NCBI GenBank assembly: GCA_001778275.1
Contig: MFGM01000034.1
Location: 1 to 10,714 of the forward strand
From: Candidatus Falkowbacteria bacterium RIFOXYC2_FULL_48_21
Lineage (GTDB): Bacteria; Patescibacteriota; Patescibacteriia; UBA11705; JABHMO01
Length of the DNA: 10,714 nucleotides
Direction: 5' to 3'
Below, one piece after another: positions 1-5,438 of this stretch (positions are counted from its first letter, which is position 1; the number at the start of each line of letters is the position of its first letter). Under the pieces are notes generated by a model. The model saw only the letters and a list, made by a program, of their open reading frames with translations, ran no database searches and was not told the origin of the DNA. The position numbers and the translations under genes are program-made.

Positions 1-2
1 AT

Positions 3-392
3 GATGTTTGGATCGGGGAGGATGGCAAGTTGATCGTGGTGGATTACAAGGCAACGAGCAAGGACGGCAAGATTGAAAAATTGGATCAAGATTGGCAAGG
101 CGGTTATAAACGGCAAATGGAAATTTACCAGTGGCTTCTGCGGCAAAAAGGTTTTGATGTTTCCGACGTTGGTTACTTCGTGTATTGCAATGGCAAGCGC
201 GACGCCGCGGCGTTTGACGCGCGACTCGAGTTTGACGTTACGTTAATCGCATATAAGGGCGATGACGCGTGGGTTGAAAAGGTAATCAAGTCGGCGCACG
301 CGTGCCTTTGTGCCGATGAAATTCCGCAAGCCGATCCTGATTGCGATTACTGCGCCTACATTGATGCAGCGCGCGATGTGGGCGGATTGTAA
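3..392 (+). CDS. RecB/Cas4-like PD-(D/E)XK nuclease, C-terminal part
   Basis: The reading frame is open to the left edge, so the true start lies outside the window and only about 129 C-terminal residues are seen. An apparent TTG start at position 30 is not real, because the upstream codons continue the nuclease core. Numbered from the first visible codon, Asp1 and the Asp14-Tyr-Lys16 triad (motif VVDYKAT) match the D...(D/E)xK active site of the RecB/AddB/Cas4 superfamily. The QMEIY segment matches the QxxxY motif that follows it. Near the C-terminus are four cysteines (CLC, then CDYC), a pattern that in some relatives holds an iron-sulfur cluster. The expected role is Mg2+-dependent DNA cleavage in repair or recombination. 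Family assignment is firm; the specific role is unknown. No cas genes are nearby, so a Cas4 name is not justified. Confidence 0.8.
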   Translation, partial: DVWIGEDGKLIVVDYKATSKDGKIEKLDQDWQGGYKRQMEIYQWLLRQKGFDVSDVGYFVYCNGKRDAAAFDARLEFDVTLIAYKGDDAWVEKVIKSAHACLCADEIPQADPDCDYCAYIDAARDVGGL

Positions 393-438
393 CGATTCCG
401 ACTTCCTACTCCCTACCACCTACTACCTAAAAATATTT
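393..438. repeat. Pyrimidine-rich CTAC-word tract
   Basis: The gap between the nuclease and the next gene contains repeated CTAC/CTACC words (TACTCCC, TACCACC, TACTACC). Similar CCTACCTCC words recur in the foldback at 911-1039. It looks like a short degenerate word repeat. There is no Shine-Dalgarno or clear promoter in this 46-base gap. Confidence 0.3.
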
Positions 439-750
439 ATGAAAGAATGGAAAAAGTCATTAGTGCTCGGCTTCATCTTTGCCGCGGGCGTGTTGATTTA
501 CGTCGGACTGGTGGCGTTGTTTATGACCGGTTTAACGGCAAACTTCGAAGGCATCCCGCAAGCGACCGGCGTGCTGTTCATGTTGCTCCTTCTGTGTTTT
601 TCCGCGGCAACTGTGGGGACGCTCATCTTCGGTCGGCCGGTTTACTTGTTGCTTGATAAGCGGTTGAAACAGGCGGCAACGCAGTTGTTGCTTATTTTGG
701 GCTGGTTGCTGGTCTTTTTCGTTGTGATTTTTTTGACCGTTATATTGTAG
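439..750 (+). CDS. Small membrane protein, three predicted helices
   Basis: A 103-residue protein of unrecognised family. The start MKEWKKSLVL gives a short basic N-terminus followed directly by a first hydrophobic segment at about residues 8-30. Further hydrophobic segments lie at about 44-66 and 81-103, the last running to the C-terminus. The basic loop KRLKQ between helices 2 and 3, together with the Lys-rich N-terminus, would predict by the positive-inside rule how the protein sits in the membrane. The frame is open upstream to 310, but that would overlap the nuclease gene and add a non-membrane segment, so the ATG at 439 is preferred. There is no Shine-Dalgarno; the upstream bases are AT-rich. 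No catalytic motif is visible, and no function is assigned. Confidence 0.65.
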   Translation: MKEWKKSLVLGFIFAAGVLIYVGLVALFMTGLTANFEGIPQATGVLFMLLLLCFSAATVGTLIFGRPVYLLLDKRLKQAATQLLLILGWLLVFFVVIFLTVIL

Positions 751-766
751 ATATCAACAGCGGAAG

Positions 767-795
767 TTGACAATTGTTTTTAATTTAGCTATAAT
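767..795 (+). promoter_or_regulatory. Consensus sigma-70 promoter
   Basis: A perfect -35 box TTGACA (767-772) and a perfect -10 box TATAAT (790-795) are separated by exactly 17 bases. The predicted transcription start is near 802. It lies 17 bases after the stop of the preceding gene and about 255 bases upstream of the next start codon, so it would produce a long leader or a separate small RNA. Confidence 0.8.
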
Positions 796-810
796 GTAGC
801 CGCATTGAAT

Positions 811-839
811 AACGTTCGAGATTTTCCCGGGCGTTTTTT
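811..839 (+). terminator. Terminator-like hairpin just after the promoter
   Basis: AACGTTCG (811-818) pairs with CGGGCGTT (828-835), using two G-U pairs, around a 9-base loop, and a run of six T follows (834-839). It lies only about 10-40 bases after the predicted start at 802. It could be an attenuator or the end of a very short transcript, or it could be fortuitous. A second stem, GACGGCT (847-853) with AGCTGTC (867-873), follows, with another T6 run at 885-890. Confidence 0.4.
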
Positions 840-910
840 CAATGGCGACGGCTATTTGCTAAATTTAGCTGTCCTAAAGGTCGATTTTTTACAAAAGTCA
901 CCATGGGGCG

Positions 911-1039
911 GGAGTTGGTGCGTGGTATGTGGAAGCTGGTCTGGTCATTGGAATATGGTTGTTGGATATAATTAATCCACTTTCAATCATCCACCTTCCA
1001 ATCCAGCATCTACATACCACGTACCAATAACCTACCTCC
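911..1039. repeat. Long imperfect foldback in the leader of the 93-aa gene
   Basis: CGTGGTATGTGGAAGCTGG (921-939) matches the reverse complement of 1003-1021 at 17 of 19 positions. Pairing continues inward, where ATTGGAATATGG (947-958) pairs with CCACCTTCCAAT (991-1002) after a 7-base bulge. It continues outward, where GGAG and TTGGTG (911-920) pair with parts of 1022-1039, again with a bulge. The whole element is about 130 bases. CCACCTT (991-997) is also the exact complement of AAGGTGG (1041-1047), which lies at the Shine-Dalgarno of the following gene, so two alternative pairings are possible. Confidence 0.6.
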
Positions 1040-1058
1040 AAGGTGGAAGGAAACTCCT

Positions 1059-1340
1059 ATGATTTTATTCTTTGTAGGAGTCATCGAGATGGTGGTCATT
1101 GCCAGCTGGACAAAGGTTGTCACCGAGTCAAGAGTCGTTGTCAGCGGCATTATCACGGTTCTGAACATTTTTATCTGGTATTATGTGCTGGATAAGATTG
1201 TCGGCGACCTTGGTAATTTGCGACTGGTTGTTCTGTACGCCGCGGGCTGTGCTATTGGCACGATGATGACAACCGCTTATTTCGGCTGGAAAGAGTCGAA
1301 AGATAAAATCCGGGTCACACCGGAAAATGAAACCATATGA
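1059..1340 (+). CDS. Small membrane protein (possibly DUF5698-like)
   Basis: A 93-residue protein with three hydrophobic segments at about residues 1-17, 25-44 and 54-75 and a charged tail (GWKESKDKIRVTPENETI). The layout, with TxR-like residues after the first helix, an aromatic-rich second helix (IFIWYYVL) and a small-residue third helix (LYAAGCAIGT), recalls the membrane domain of DUF2179/DUF5698 (YebE-type) proteins. That resemblance is from memory and only moderate. The start at 1059 has a good Shine-Dalgarno (AAGGTGGAAGG, ending 8 bases upstream). An internal ATG at 1089 also has one (TAGGAG), but using it would remove most of the first helix. The leader is long and structured, with a consensus promoter at 767, so expression may be controlled by leader folding. 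A strong terminator follows. Confidence 0.7.
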   Translation: MILFFVGVIEMVVIASWTKVVTESRVVVSGIITVLNIFIWYYVLDKIVGDLGNLRLVVLYAAGCAIGTMMTTAYFGWKESKDKIRVTPENETI

Positions 1341-1357
1341 TTGAAGATTCTCTTCAA
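1341..1357 (+). other. Small hairpin after the stop codon
   Basis: TTGAAGA and TCTTCAA form a perfect 7-bp stem around TTC directly after the TGA stop. It has no T-run and may protect the mRNA 3' end ahead of the true terminator at 1384. Confidence 0.4.
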
Positions 1358-1383
1358 TGTTCTGATGACGTTCCGTTAGGATG

Positions 1384-1419
1384 AAAGCCGCTTTGTTATA
1401 AAAACGCAAAGCGGCTTTT
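1384..1419 (+). terminator. Rho-independent terminator
   Basis: AAAGCCGCTTTG (1384-1395) and CAAAGCGGCTTT (1407-1418) form a perfect 12-bp stem with an 11-base loop, followed by TTTTACTTT. The A-run on the 5' side means it could also work on the opposite strand. It ends the transcript of the 93-aa membrane protein. Confidence 0.75.
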
Positions 1420-1442
1420 ACTTTAGCGAAAGGTTAAAGCGC

Positions 1443-1536
1443 AGAGTCAAAAGTCCGGAGGTAAAAGTCAAAAGTTTGATTAACAAAATAAATGTTTGAG
1501 TCGCAAGTTAAAAGTCTAAAGTCAAAAGTCCGAGGC
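1443..1536. repeat. AGTCAAAAGTC word-repeat cluster
   Basis: The words AGTCAAAAGT, AAAAGTC and AGTTAAAAGTC recur with small changes. The longest near-copies are AGTCAAAAGTCCGGAGG (1445-1461) and AGTCAAAAGTCCGAGG (1520-1535), which differ by one base. They are degenerate and irregularly spaced, unlike a CRISPR array. The remainder of the gap to 1660 is a G-rich stretch (1560-1572) and an AT-rich TATATT/TATATG area that may hold a weak promoter for the RhuM gene. Confidence 0.65.
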
Positions 1537-1660
1537 GCAAACGCAAAACTGGATTTTTTGGGGGAGGTGGGGTATATTGTAGTTATATGTTGCCATGGAG
1601 AATGAACTCTGCACGGCGATTGAGGAGAGCGTGGGGAAAATTGAGGGAATAAATAATACT

Positions 1661-2704
1661 ATGAAAAAAAACGCACTAAACAACGAAATTATAATCTACG
1701 AAGGCGATAATGGCACGCCTAAGATTGAAGCGCGATTGAATGGTGAAACCGTTTGGCTCACACAAGCACAACTGGTAGATTTGTTTCAATCGAGCAAGGC
1801 AAATGTTAGTGAGCATATTAAAAATATTTATACGGAAAAAGAGTTGTCTCCGCAGGCAACTGTTCGGAATTTCCGAACAGTTCAAAAAGAGGGTGATCGG
1901 GAGGTTTCCAGAGATATTGAACATTACAATCTTGATCTCATTATATCCCTTGGATATCGAGTAAAATCAAGCATCGCGACAAAATTTCGTATTTGGGCTA
2001 CCGCCCGGCTTCGCGAGTACATTGTCAAAGGTTTTACGATGAACGACGATTTTCTTAAAGAGAATGGCGGTGGCAAATATTGGCATGAATTGCTTGATCG
2101 AATTCGAGATATTCGCAGTAGTGAAAAAGTTCTGTATCGTCAGGTGCTTGATCTCTACGCCACGAGCCTTGATTACAATCCGAAGGCGTTGGAATCCATA
2201 AAGTTTTTCAAGATTGTGCAAAATAAACTTCATTACGCCGCGCATGGCCATACGGCCGCCGAGGTGATTGCCGAGCGCGCGGATGCCGGCAAGCCGTTCA
2301 TGGGACTGCTAACTTTTTCAAAGGGCGGGGTGTCAAAAAAGGATATTGCTGTGGCTAAGAATTATTTAACGGAAAAAGAATTGAAGATTTTAAATAATTT
2401 GGTTTCGGGATACTTTGATTTTGCGGAAATTTATGCGATGAAACGCAAGCCGATGTACATGAAAGATTATATCAGGCAATTGGATAACATTTTATCGGCA
2501 ACCGGCGAAAAGCTACTGCTTGATTCAGGCACCATAAATCACGAGAAGGCGATTGATAAAGCCGAGTTAGAATACAAAAAATATCAAGCAAAAGCCCTAA
2601 GTGAGGTAGAAAGGGCGTATTTAGATACAATCAAAACGGTGCAGAAAAAAATCGAAAAGAAAGTAAAGGAACCAAAGCTTAATCGAAGGAAATATGCTGA
2701 ATAG
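1661..2704 (+). CDS. RhuM-family protein
   Basis: A 347-residue member of the Virulence_RhuM family (rhuM was first named in a Salmonella pathogenicity island; its biochemical role is not established). Near the N-terminus EIIIYEGDNGTPKIEARL is followed by VWLTQAQLVDLFQSSKANVSEHIKNIY, a helix-turn-helix-like segment that suggests DNA binding. The family-typical TVRNFRTVQ, HYNLDLIISLGYRV and FRIWATARLREYIVKGF blocks follow. The second half contains the HGHTAAEVI and KxMYMKDYI segments and a basic helical tail. The frame is open to an ATG at 1595, but 1661 is preferred. Relatives begin about ten residues before the EIIIYE strand, and GAGGG lies 13 bases before 1661 while 1595 has no suitable site. 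RhuM genes are often found in accessory or mobile regions. A perfect 25-bp palindrome lies inside the gene at 1858-1882. Confidence 0.85.
   Translation: MKKNALNNEIIIYEGDNGTPKIEARLNGETVWLTQAQLVDLFQSSKANVSEHIKNIYTEKELSPQATVRNFRTVQKEGDREVSRDIEHYNLDLIISLGYRVKSSIATKFRIWATARLREYIVKGFTMNDDFLKENGGGKYWHELLDRIRDIRSSEKVLYRQVLDLYATSLDYNPKALESIKFFKIVQNKLHYAAHGHTAAEVIAERADAGKPFMGLLTFSKGGVSKKDIAVAKNYLTEKELKILNNLVSGYFDFAEIYAMKRKPMYMKDYIRQLDNILSATGEKLLLDSGTINHEKAIDKAELEYKKYQAKALSEVERAYLDTIKTVQKKIEKKVKEPKLNRRKYAE
1858..1882. other. Perfect 25-bp palindrome inside the RhuM gene
   Basis: AACTGTTCGGAA (1858-1869) and TTCCGAACAGTT (1871-1882) are exact reverse complements around a single T at 1870. The segment encodes the conserved TVRNFRTV block, so codon constraint may account for part of it. 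It could be an internal operator or an mRNA hairpin with almost no loop. Confidence 0.6.
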
Positions 2705-2791
2705 TTTTCAGTCGAATCCATTTAGTCTCGGCAAAGGCTTTGGCGCGAGAGTGGTATGAGGCGGCGGTCGGTGCGCTCGGTGGGTAAAAAT

Positions 2792-3526
2792 ATGTCACAA
2801 ATAGAAAAAATAAAAAATTTATCCGTATTGCTACTAAAGCTGAAGGAGGATGTTGAGAAATGTAACCAAGACAAGGTTGTCCTGTTGGGTGGCCACTTTC
2901 CGTTGTTATATGCCAGAAATTTCGATATTGCCACAGAAGCGATTTCGTATTGGGGGCATTTTTCGCCGTTTACATTGGAGCTGGCATGCAAGGTCGCGGA
3001 GTCTGCGGTGCGGTTGGGAAAGAAAGTGGAATTTGTATTTTTTGTTGATGATCATTCTTACGAAGGGCTAAGCGGTTTGTCACCAAATGCTCGCAGTAGG
3101 AGGCGGGACAGTTTGTATTGTTTGCGAAATGGCGAAAAGGCCGTTTTGCCGGATGAATATAAGAAAATATTGAATAAGTATGGATTTTCCGAGGCTAATG
3201 TCGTGCGTCATGATCATGGTAAGGATGGGAGACATGAATGTTTATACTTTTCGGAAAAGCGTTTGAGGGCATCGACGAGAAATATAGATAACGCCTGTGC
3301 TCGCGAGTATGTGGCCTTCTTGGAAAATCCAAAGTATTTTAATAAACAACGATCGTATATCATCGCGGTTGTGCCAAATCGGTGCAAGGGGCATATTTGC
3401 GATATCGCTTTGGATCGTGAATTGGAAAATATTCACGCCAGCCACGTTTTTTTCGATACATTAACAGGAGTGTCTCGAAAAGAGTTGTTTGAAAATGGGG
3501 TGGGCGTGACCTATAGAAAAGATTAA
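2792..3526 (+). CDS. Unrecognised 244-residue protein
   Basis: No family is recognised. The start at 2792 (MSQIEKIKNL) is chosen over an in-frame ATG at 2756, because the latter adds an Arg-rich stretch (MRRRSVRSVGK) that looks non-coding. Neither has a good Shine-Dalgarno. After an N-terminal amphipathic helix (residues 4-25) come two strand-like segments, VVLLGGHFPL (29-38) and VEFVFFVDDHSY (79-90). They are separated by helices containing WGHFSPFTLELACKVAESA, an alternation suggesting an alpha/beta fold of Rossmann type. Later features are a His/Asp-rich turn (RHDHGKDGRHEC, 139-150) and a strand with two cysteines (YIIAVVPNRCKGHICD, 189-204). No membrane segment or signal peptide is present. 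It lies between RhuM and rlmN and could share a transcript with either. Function is unknown; a small-molecule enzyme is only a guess. Confidence 0.7.
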   Translation: MSQIEKIKNLSVLLLKLKEDVEKCNQDKVVLLGGHFPLLYARNFDIATEAISYWGHFSPFTLELACKVAESAVRLGKKVEFVFFVDDHSYEGLSGLSPNARSRRRDSLYCLRNGEKAVLPDEYKKILNKYGFSEANVVRHDHGKDGRHECLYFSEKRLRASTRNIDNACAREYVAFLENPKYFNKQRSYIIAVVPNRCKGHICDIALDRELENIHASHVFFDTLTGVSRKELFENGVGVTYRKD

Positions 3527-3578
3527 CCTGACCGAAGGGATTGATTGCCTCAAACCCTACAAGTGTGCGACTAAATTT

Positions 3579-4574
3579 ATGAACCTAAATTCTTTGGATA
3601 AAATTTTATCAGCCCATCCCTCCTTCCGTCTCACGCAAGCAAAGAAGGCGGTGTTTTGTGATTTGATGGAAGATTGGGACGAGGTGACCAGTTTGCCAAA
3701 GGAAATTCGCGGCGCGCTGGCGAAAGATTGTCCGCTTGAAATTGATTCCGCGATGCAGACAAGCGCGGATGGACAAACAAACAAGGCGGCGATAACGCTT
3801 GCTGACGGCGCGCGCGTGGAAACCGTGCTCATGCGTTATGCCGAGCGAAATACGGTTTGCGTTTCTTCGCAAGTCGGCTGCGCCATGGGGTGCGATTATT
3901 GCGCCACCGGCCAGATGGGCTTTACTCGCGATTTGACGGCGGATGAAATGGTGGAGCAGGTGATTTTTTTTGCGCGCATTTTGAAAAAAGAAAATAAACG
4001 CGTTTCCAATGTCGTTTTTATGGGCATGGGCGAGCCGTTTTTGAATTATGACAACGTGATGGCCGCGATTGACGCGATCAACGACAAAAACGGGTTGAAC
4101 ATCGGCAGCCGCCATATCGCCATTTCCACTTGTGGCATTGTTGAAGGCATCAAAAAGTTAGCCGATGAACCGAAACAAGTCAGCCTCGCTATTTCGCTCA
4201 ACGCGCCGAATGATAGCTTGCGCTCGGAATTGATGGCGGTGAACAAACGTTATCCGTTAAAAAACATTTTGCGCGCGGTGGATGATTATATCGCGAAAAC
4301 CAAGCGTAAGGTTATGTTCGAATATCTGATGATCGCCGGCGTTAACGATTCGATCGAACAAGCAAAAGCGTTGGCGAAAATTATGGCCAAGCCGCTGTAT
4401 ATGGTTAACTTGATCCCATACAATTTTACCGGCAAATACAAAGCGTCATCCGCGGCACAAGTTCAAAAATTCCGCGACGTGTTGGTTGAGGCGGGGATAT
4501 ACACGACGCAACGGAAGCGGTTTGGGCGGGGAATCAAGGCGGCGTGCGGGCAGTTAGTCGCAGGGCTTGGTTAA
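3579..4574 (+). CDS. rlmN: RlmN, rRNA/tRNA adenosine C2-methyltransferase
   Basis: A radical SAM enzyme that methylates C2 of A2503 in 23S rRNA and, in studied homologues, A37 of some tRNAs, supporting translational accuracy. The 331 residues carry all diagnostic features. The CxxxCxxC cluster motif is C101, C105, C108 (CAMGCDYC). The GMGEP motif for SAM binding is at 149-153. The two further catalytic cysteines are C94 (TVCVSS) and C323 (AACGQL). C323 is the one that takes the methyl group in characterised RlmN, and both together separate RlmN/Cfr from other radical SAM enzymes. NLIPYN at 277-282 is also typical. It is slightly shorter at the N-terminus than E. coli RlmN. Cfr, which methylates C8, is less likely given the normal chromosomal setting and RlmN-like length. 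The ATG at 3579 has no Shine-Dalgarno. Confidence 0.95.
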   Translation: MNLNSLDKILSAHPSFRLTQAKKAVFCDLMEDWDEVTSLPKEIRGALAKDCPLEIDSAMQTSADGQTNKAAITLADGARVETVLMRYAERNTVCVSSQVGCAMGCDYCATGQMGFTRDLTADEMVEQVIFFARILKKENKRVSNVVFMGMGEPFLNYDNVMAAIDAINDKNGLNIGSRHIAISTCGIVEGIKKLADEPKQVSLAISLNAPNDSLRSELMAVNKRYPLKNILRAVDDYIAKTKRKVMFEYLMIAGVNDSIEQAKALAKIMAKPLYMVNLIPYNFTGKYKASSAAQVQKFRDVLVEAGIYTTQRKRFGRGIKAACGQLVAGLG

Positions 4575-4593
4575 CGGGTCAATAAAGGGATAC

Positions 4594-4682
4594 CTGCGAA
4601 ACTCTCATTCGTAGCGAAACTTTCTCGCCACAGGACGACTCGTCCTTTGGCGAAAAAGTTGCAGTAGAATGGAGTTTTGCAG
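4594..4682. repeat. 89-nt imperfect palindrome (long hairpin)
   Basis: The segment folds back on itself along almost its entire length, with about 36 of 42 aligned arm positions complementary. At the tip, AGGACG (4632-4637) and CGTCCT (4641-4646) pair around ACT. Just outside these, CGCCA and TGGCG pair. The outer ends CTGCGAAACTC and GAGTTTTGCAG also pair. The left arm holds two direct copies of GCGAAACT (4596-4603 and 4614-4621). It begins 20 bases after the rlmN stop and has no T-run, so it is not a standard terminator. Confidence 0.65.
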
Positions 4683-4795
4683 AGCTTCCTAAAAGAAATG
4701 ATTGAGCGACAGACTTTTATTACGTTGTAGAAACAGGCTTGCGTTTCTCGAGACTTAAGTTATGGCACTGGTAGCCAATAAATTAATCTAATTCT
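4683..4795 (+). other. Upstream region of the 187-aa gene
   Basis: This is a plain AT-rich stretch with one small stem (AGAAAC 4729-4734 with GTTTCT 4743-4748). A weak -10-like TAATCT (4784-4789) lies 6 bases before the ATG at 4796, with no convincing -35. Nothing else is recognised. Confidence 0.3.
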
Positions 4796-5359
4796 ATGAA
4801 TGAAGAACCAAAAATGCCATCGGCAGAAGATCAGGTAAAAATTGACAAAAGCCGACGTAAAGCGGCCAAGGAGCTTATTGACGAAGGCGCGGAATTTACT
4901 ATCGGGACGGTCGGAACAGAAGTGGAGGAAAAATTAAAAAAGGAAAAAGCGGGTGAATGGACGCCGGATATTGGCAGTTGGATCAGGTTGAGAAAGACTA
5001 TCCTCTGCCCGGTAGCCGAGCTCAACGAGGCCACTGCCAAGATGTTTAAGAAATCAGTCGGCCATTACATCATTAAGTACAAGGAAATCTGGTTCGTCGA
5101 TAAGGATGGAAATTTGGCAAGTGCGCCAATTCCCGCGCCGAGCGAGGTTGGGGCGTTCGATACTTATGACGAGTATGCACTTCGGACATCAGAGATAATG
5201 GAGCACATGTTCGAGCGGGACCTAAATAAAATGTTAACCGATTTAGCTTTTGTCATTGACTATCAGATGATCGGTGTTTTTTCGGATGTTTCTCGGCAGC
5301 ATCGAGAAAAAATTATCGAGGCGGAGAAGCGCAGGGCAAAAGATTCTTTCAACTTTTAG
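4796..5359 (+). CDS. Unrecognised 187-residue charged protein
   Basis: No family is recognised. The N-terminal 55 residues are strongly charged and probably helical (KSRRKAAKELIDEGAEF, EVEEKLKKEKAGEW). A middle region with strand-like segments follows (GSWIRLRKTILCPV; VGHYIIKYKEIWFVDKDGNL, about residues 89-108). Then a helical region holds an aromatic/acidic stretch (FDTYDEYALRTSEIMEHMFERDLNKML), and the tail is basic (RQHREKIIEAEKRRAKDSFNF). There is one cysteine and no metal or nucleotide motif, signal peptide or membrane helix, so a soluble cytoplasmic protein is expected. The ATG at 4796 is the first in frame and has no Shine-Dalgarno. It has its own terminator at 5371, so it probably forms a single-gene unit. 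Confidence 0.65.
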   Translation: MNEEPKMPSAEDQVKIDKSRRKAAKELIDEGAEFTIGTVGTEVEEKLKKEKAGEWTPDIGSWIRLRKTILCPVAELNEATAKMFKKSVGHYIIKYKEIWFVDKDGNLASAPIPAPSEVGAFDTYDEYALRTSEIMEHMFERDLNKMLTDLAFVIDYQMIGVFSDVSRQHREKIIEAEKRRAKDSFNF

Positions 5360-5370
5360 CCAATGTGATC

Positions 5371-5397
5371 AAGCGCTCCGGTATGCGGAGCGCTTTT
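5371..5397 (+). terminator. Rho-independent terminator
   Basis: AAGCGCTCCG (5371-5380) and CGGAGCGCTT (5386-5395) form a perfect 10-bp stem with loop GTATG, ending in TTTT (5394-5397). It closes the 187-aa gene's transcript and sits directly before the promoter of the radical SAM gene. Confidence 0.8.
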
Positions 5398-5401
5398 GAT
5401 A

Positions 5402-5430
5402 TTGAAAAAAGCGTTGGTTTGCGATATACT
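5402..5430 (+). promoter_or_regulatory. Sigma-70 promoter giving a near-leaderless mRNA
   Basis: TTGAAA (5402-5407) and TATACT (5425-5430) are spaced by exactly 17 bases. The predicted transcription start (about 5436-5439) falls at or within 3 bases of the ATG at 5439, so the transcript would have little or no 5' leader. Confidence 0.7.
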
Positions 5431-5438
5431 GGTGCGGT

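Noticed and set aside
3..392. Cas4 of a CRISPR system
   Set aside because: Only general RecB/Cas4 superfamily motifs are visible and no CRISPR elements lie nearby.
310..438. Longer N-terminus for the first small membrane protein
   Set aside because: It would overlap the nuclease gene by 83 bases and add a non-hydrophobic stretch; the ATG at 439 fits a membrane-protein start better.
842..862. Six-codon leader peptide (MATAIC)
   Set aside because: No ribosome site and no regulatory codon run; probably chance.
1443..1536. CRISPR array
   Set aside because: The repeat units are short, degenerate and irregularly spaced, there are no unique spacers of constant length, and no cas genes are present.
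1595..1660. Upstream start for the RhuM gene
   Set aside because: Family members start shortly before the EIIIYE strand, and 1595 has no ribosome site at a usable distance. It cannot be fully excluded.
3609..4115. Antisense reading frame opposite rlmN
   Set aside because: It is the shadow of a strongly conserved gene, with His/Arg-rich low-complexity translation and no start signal.
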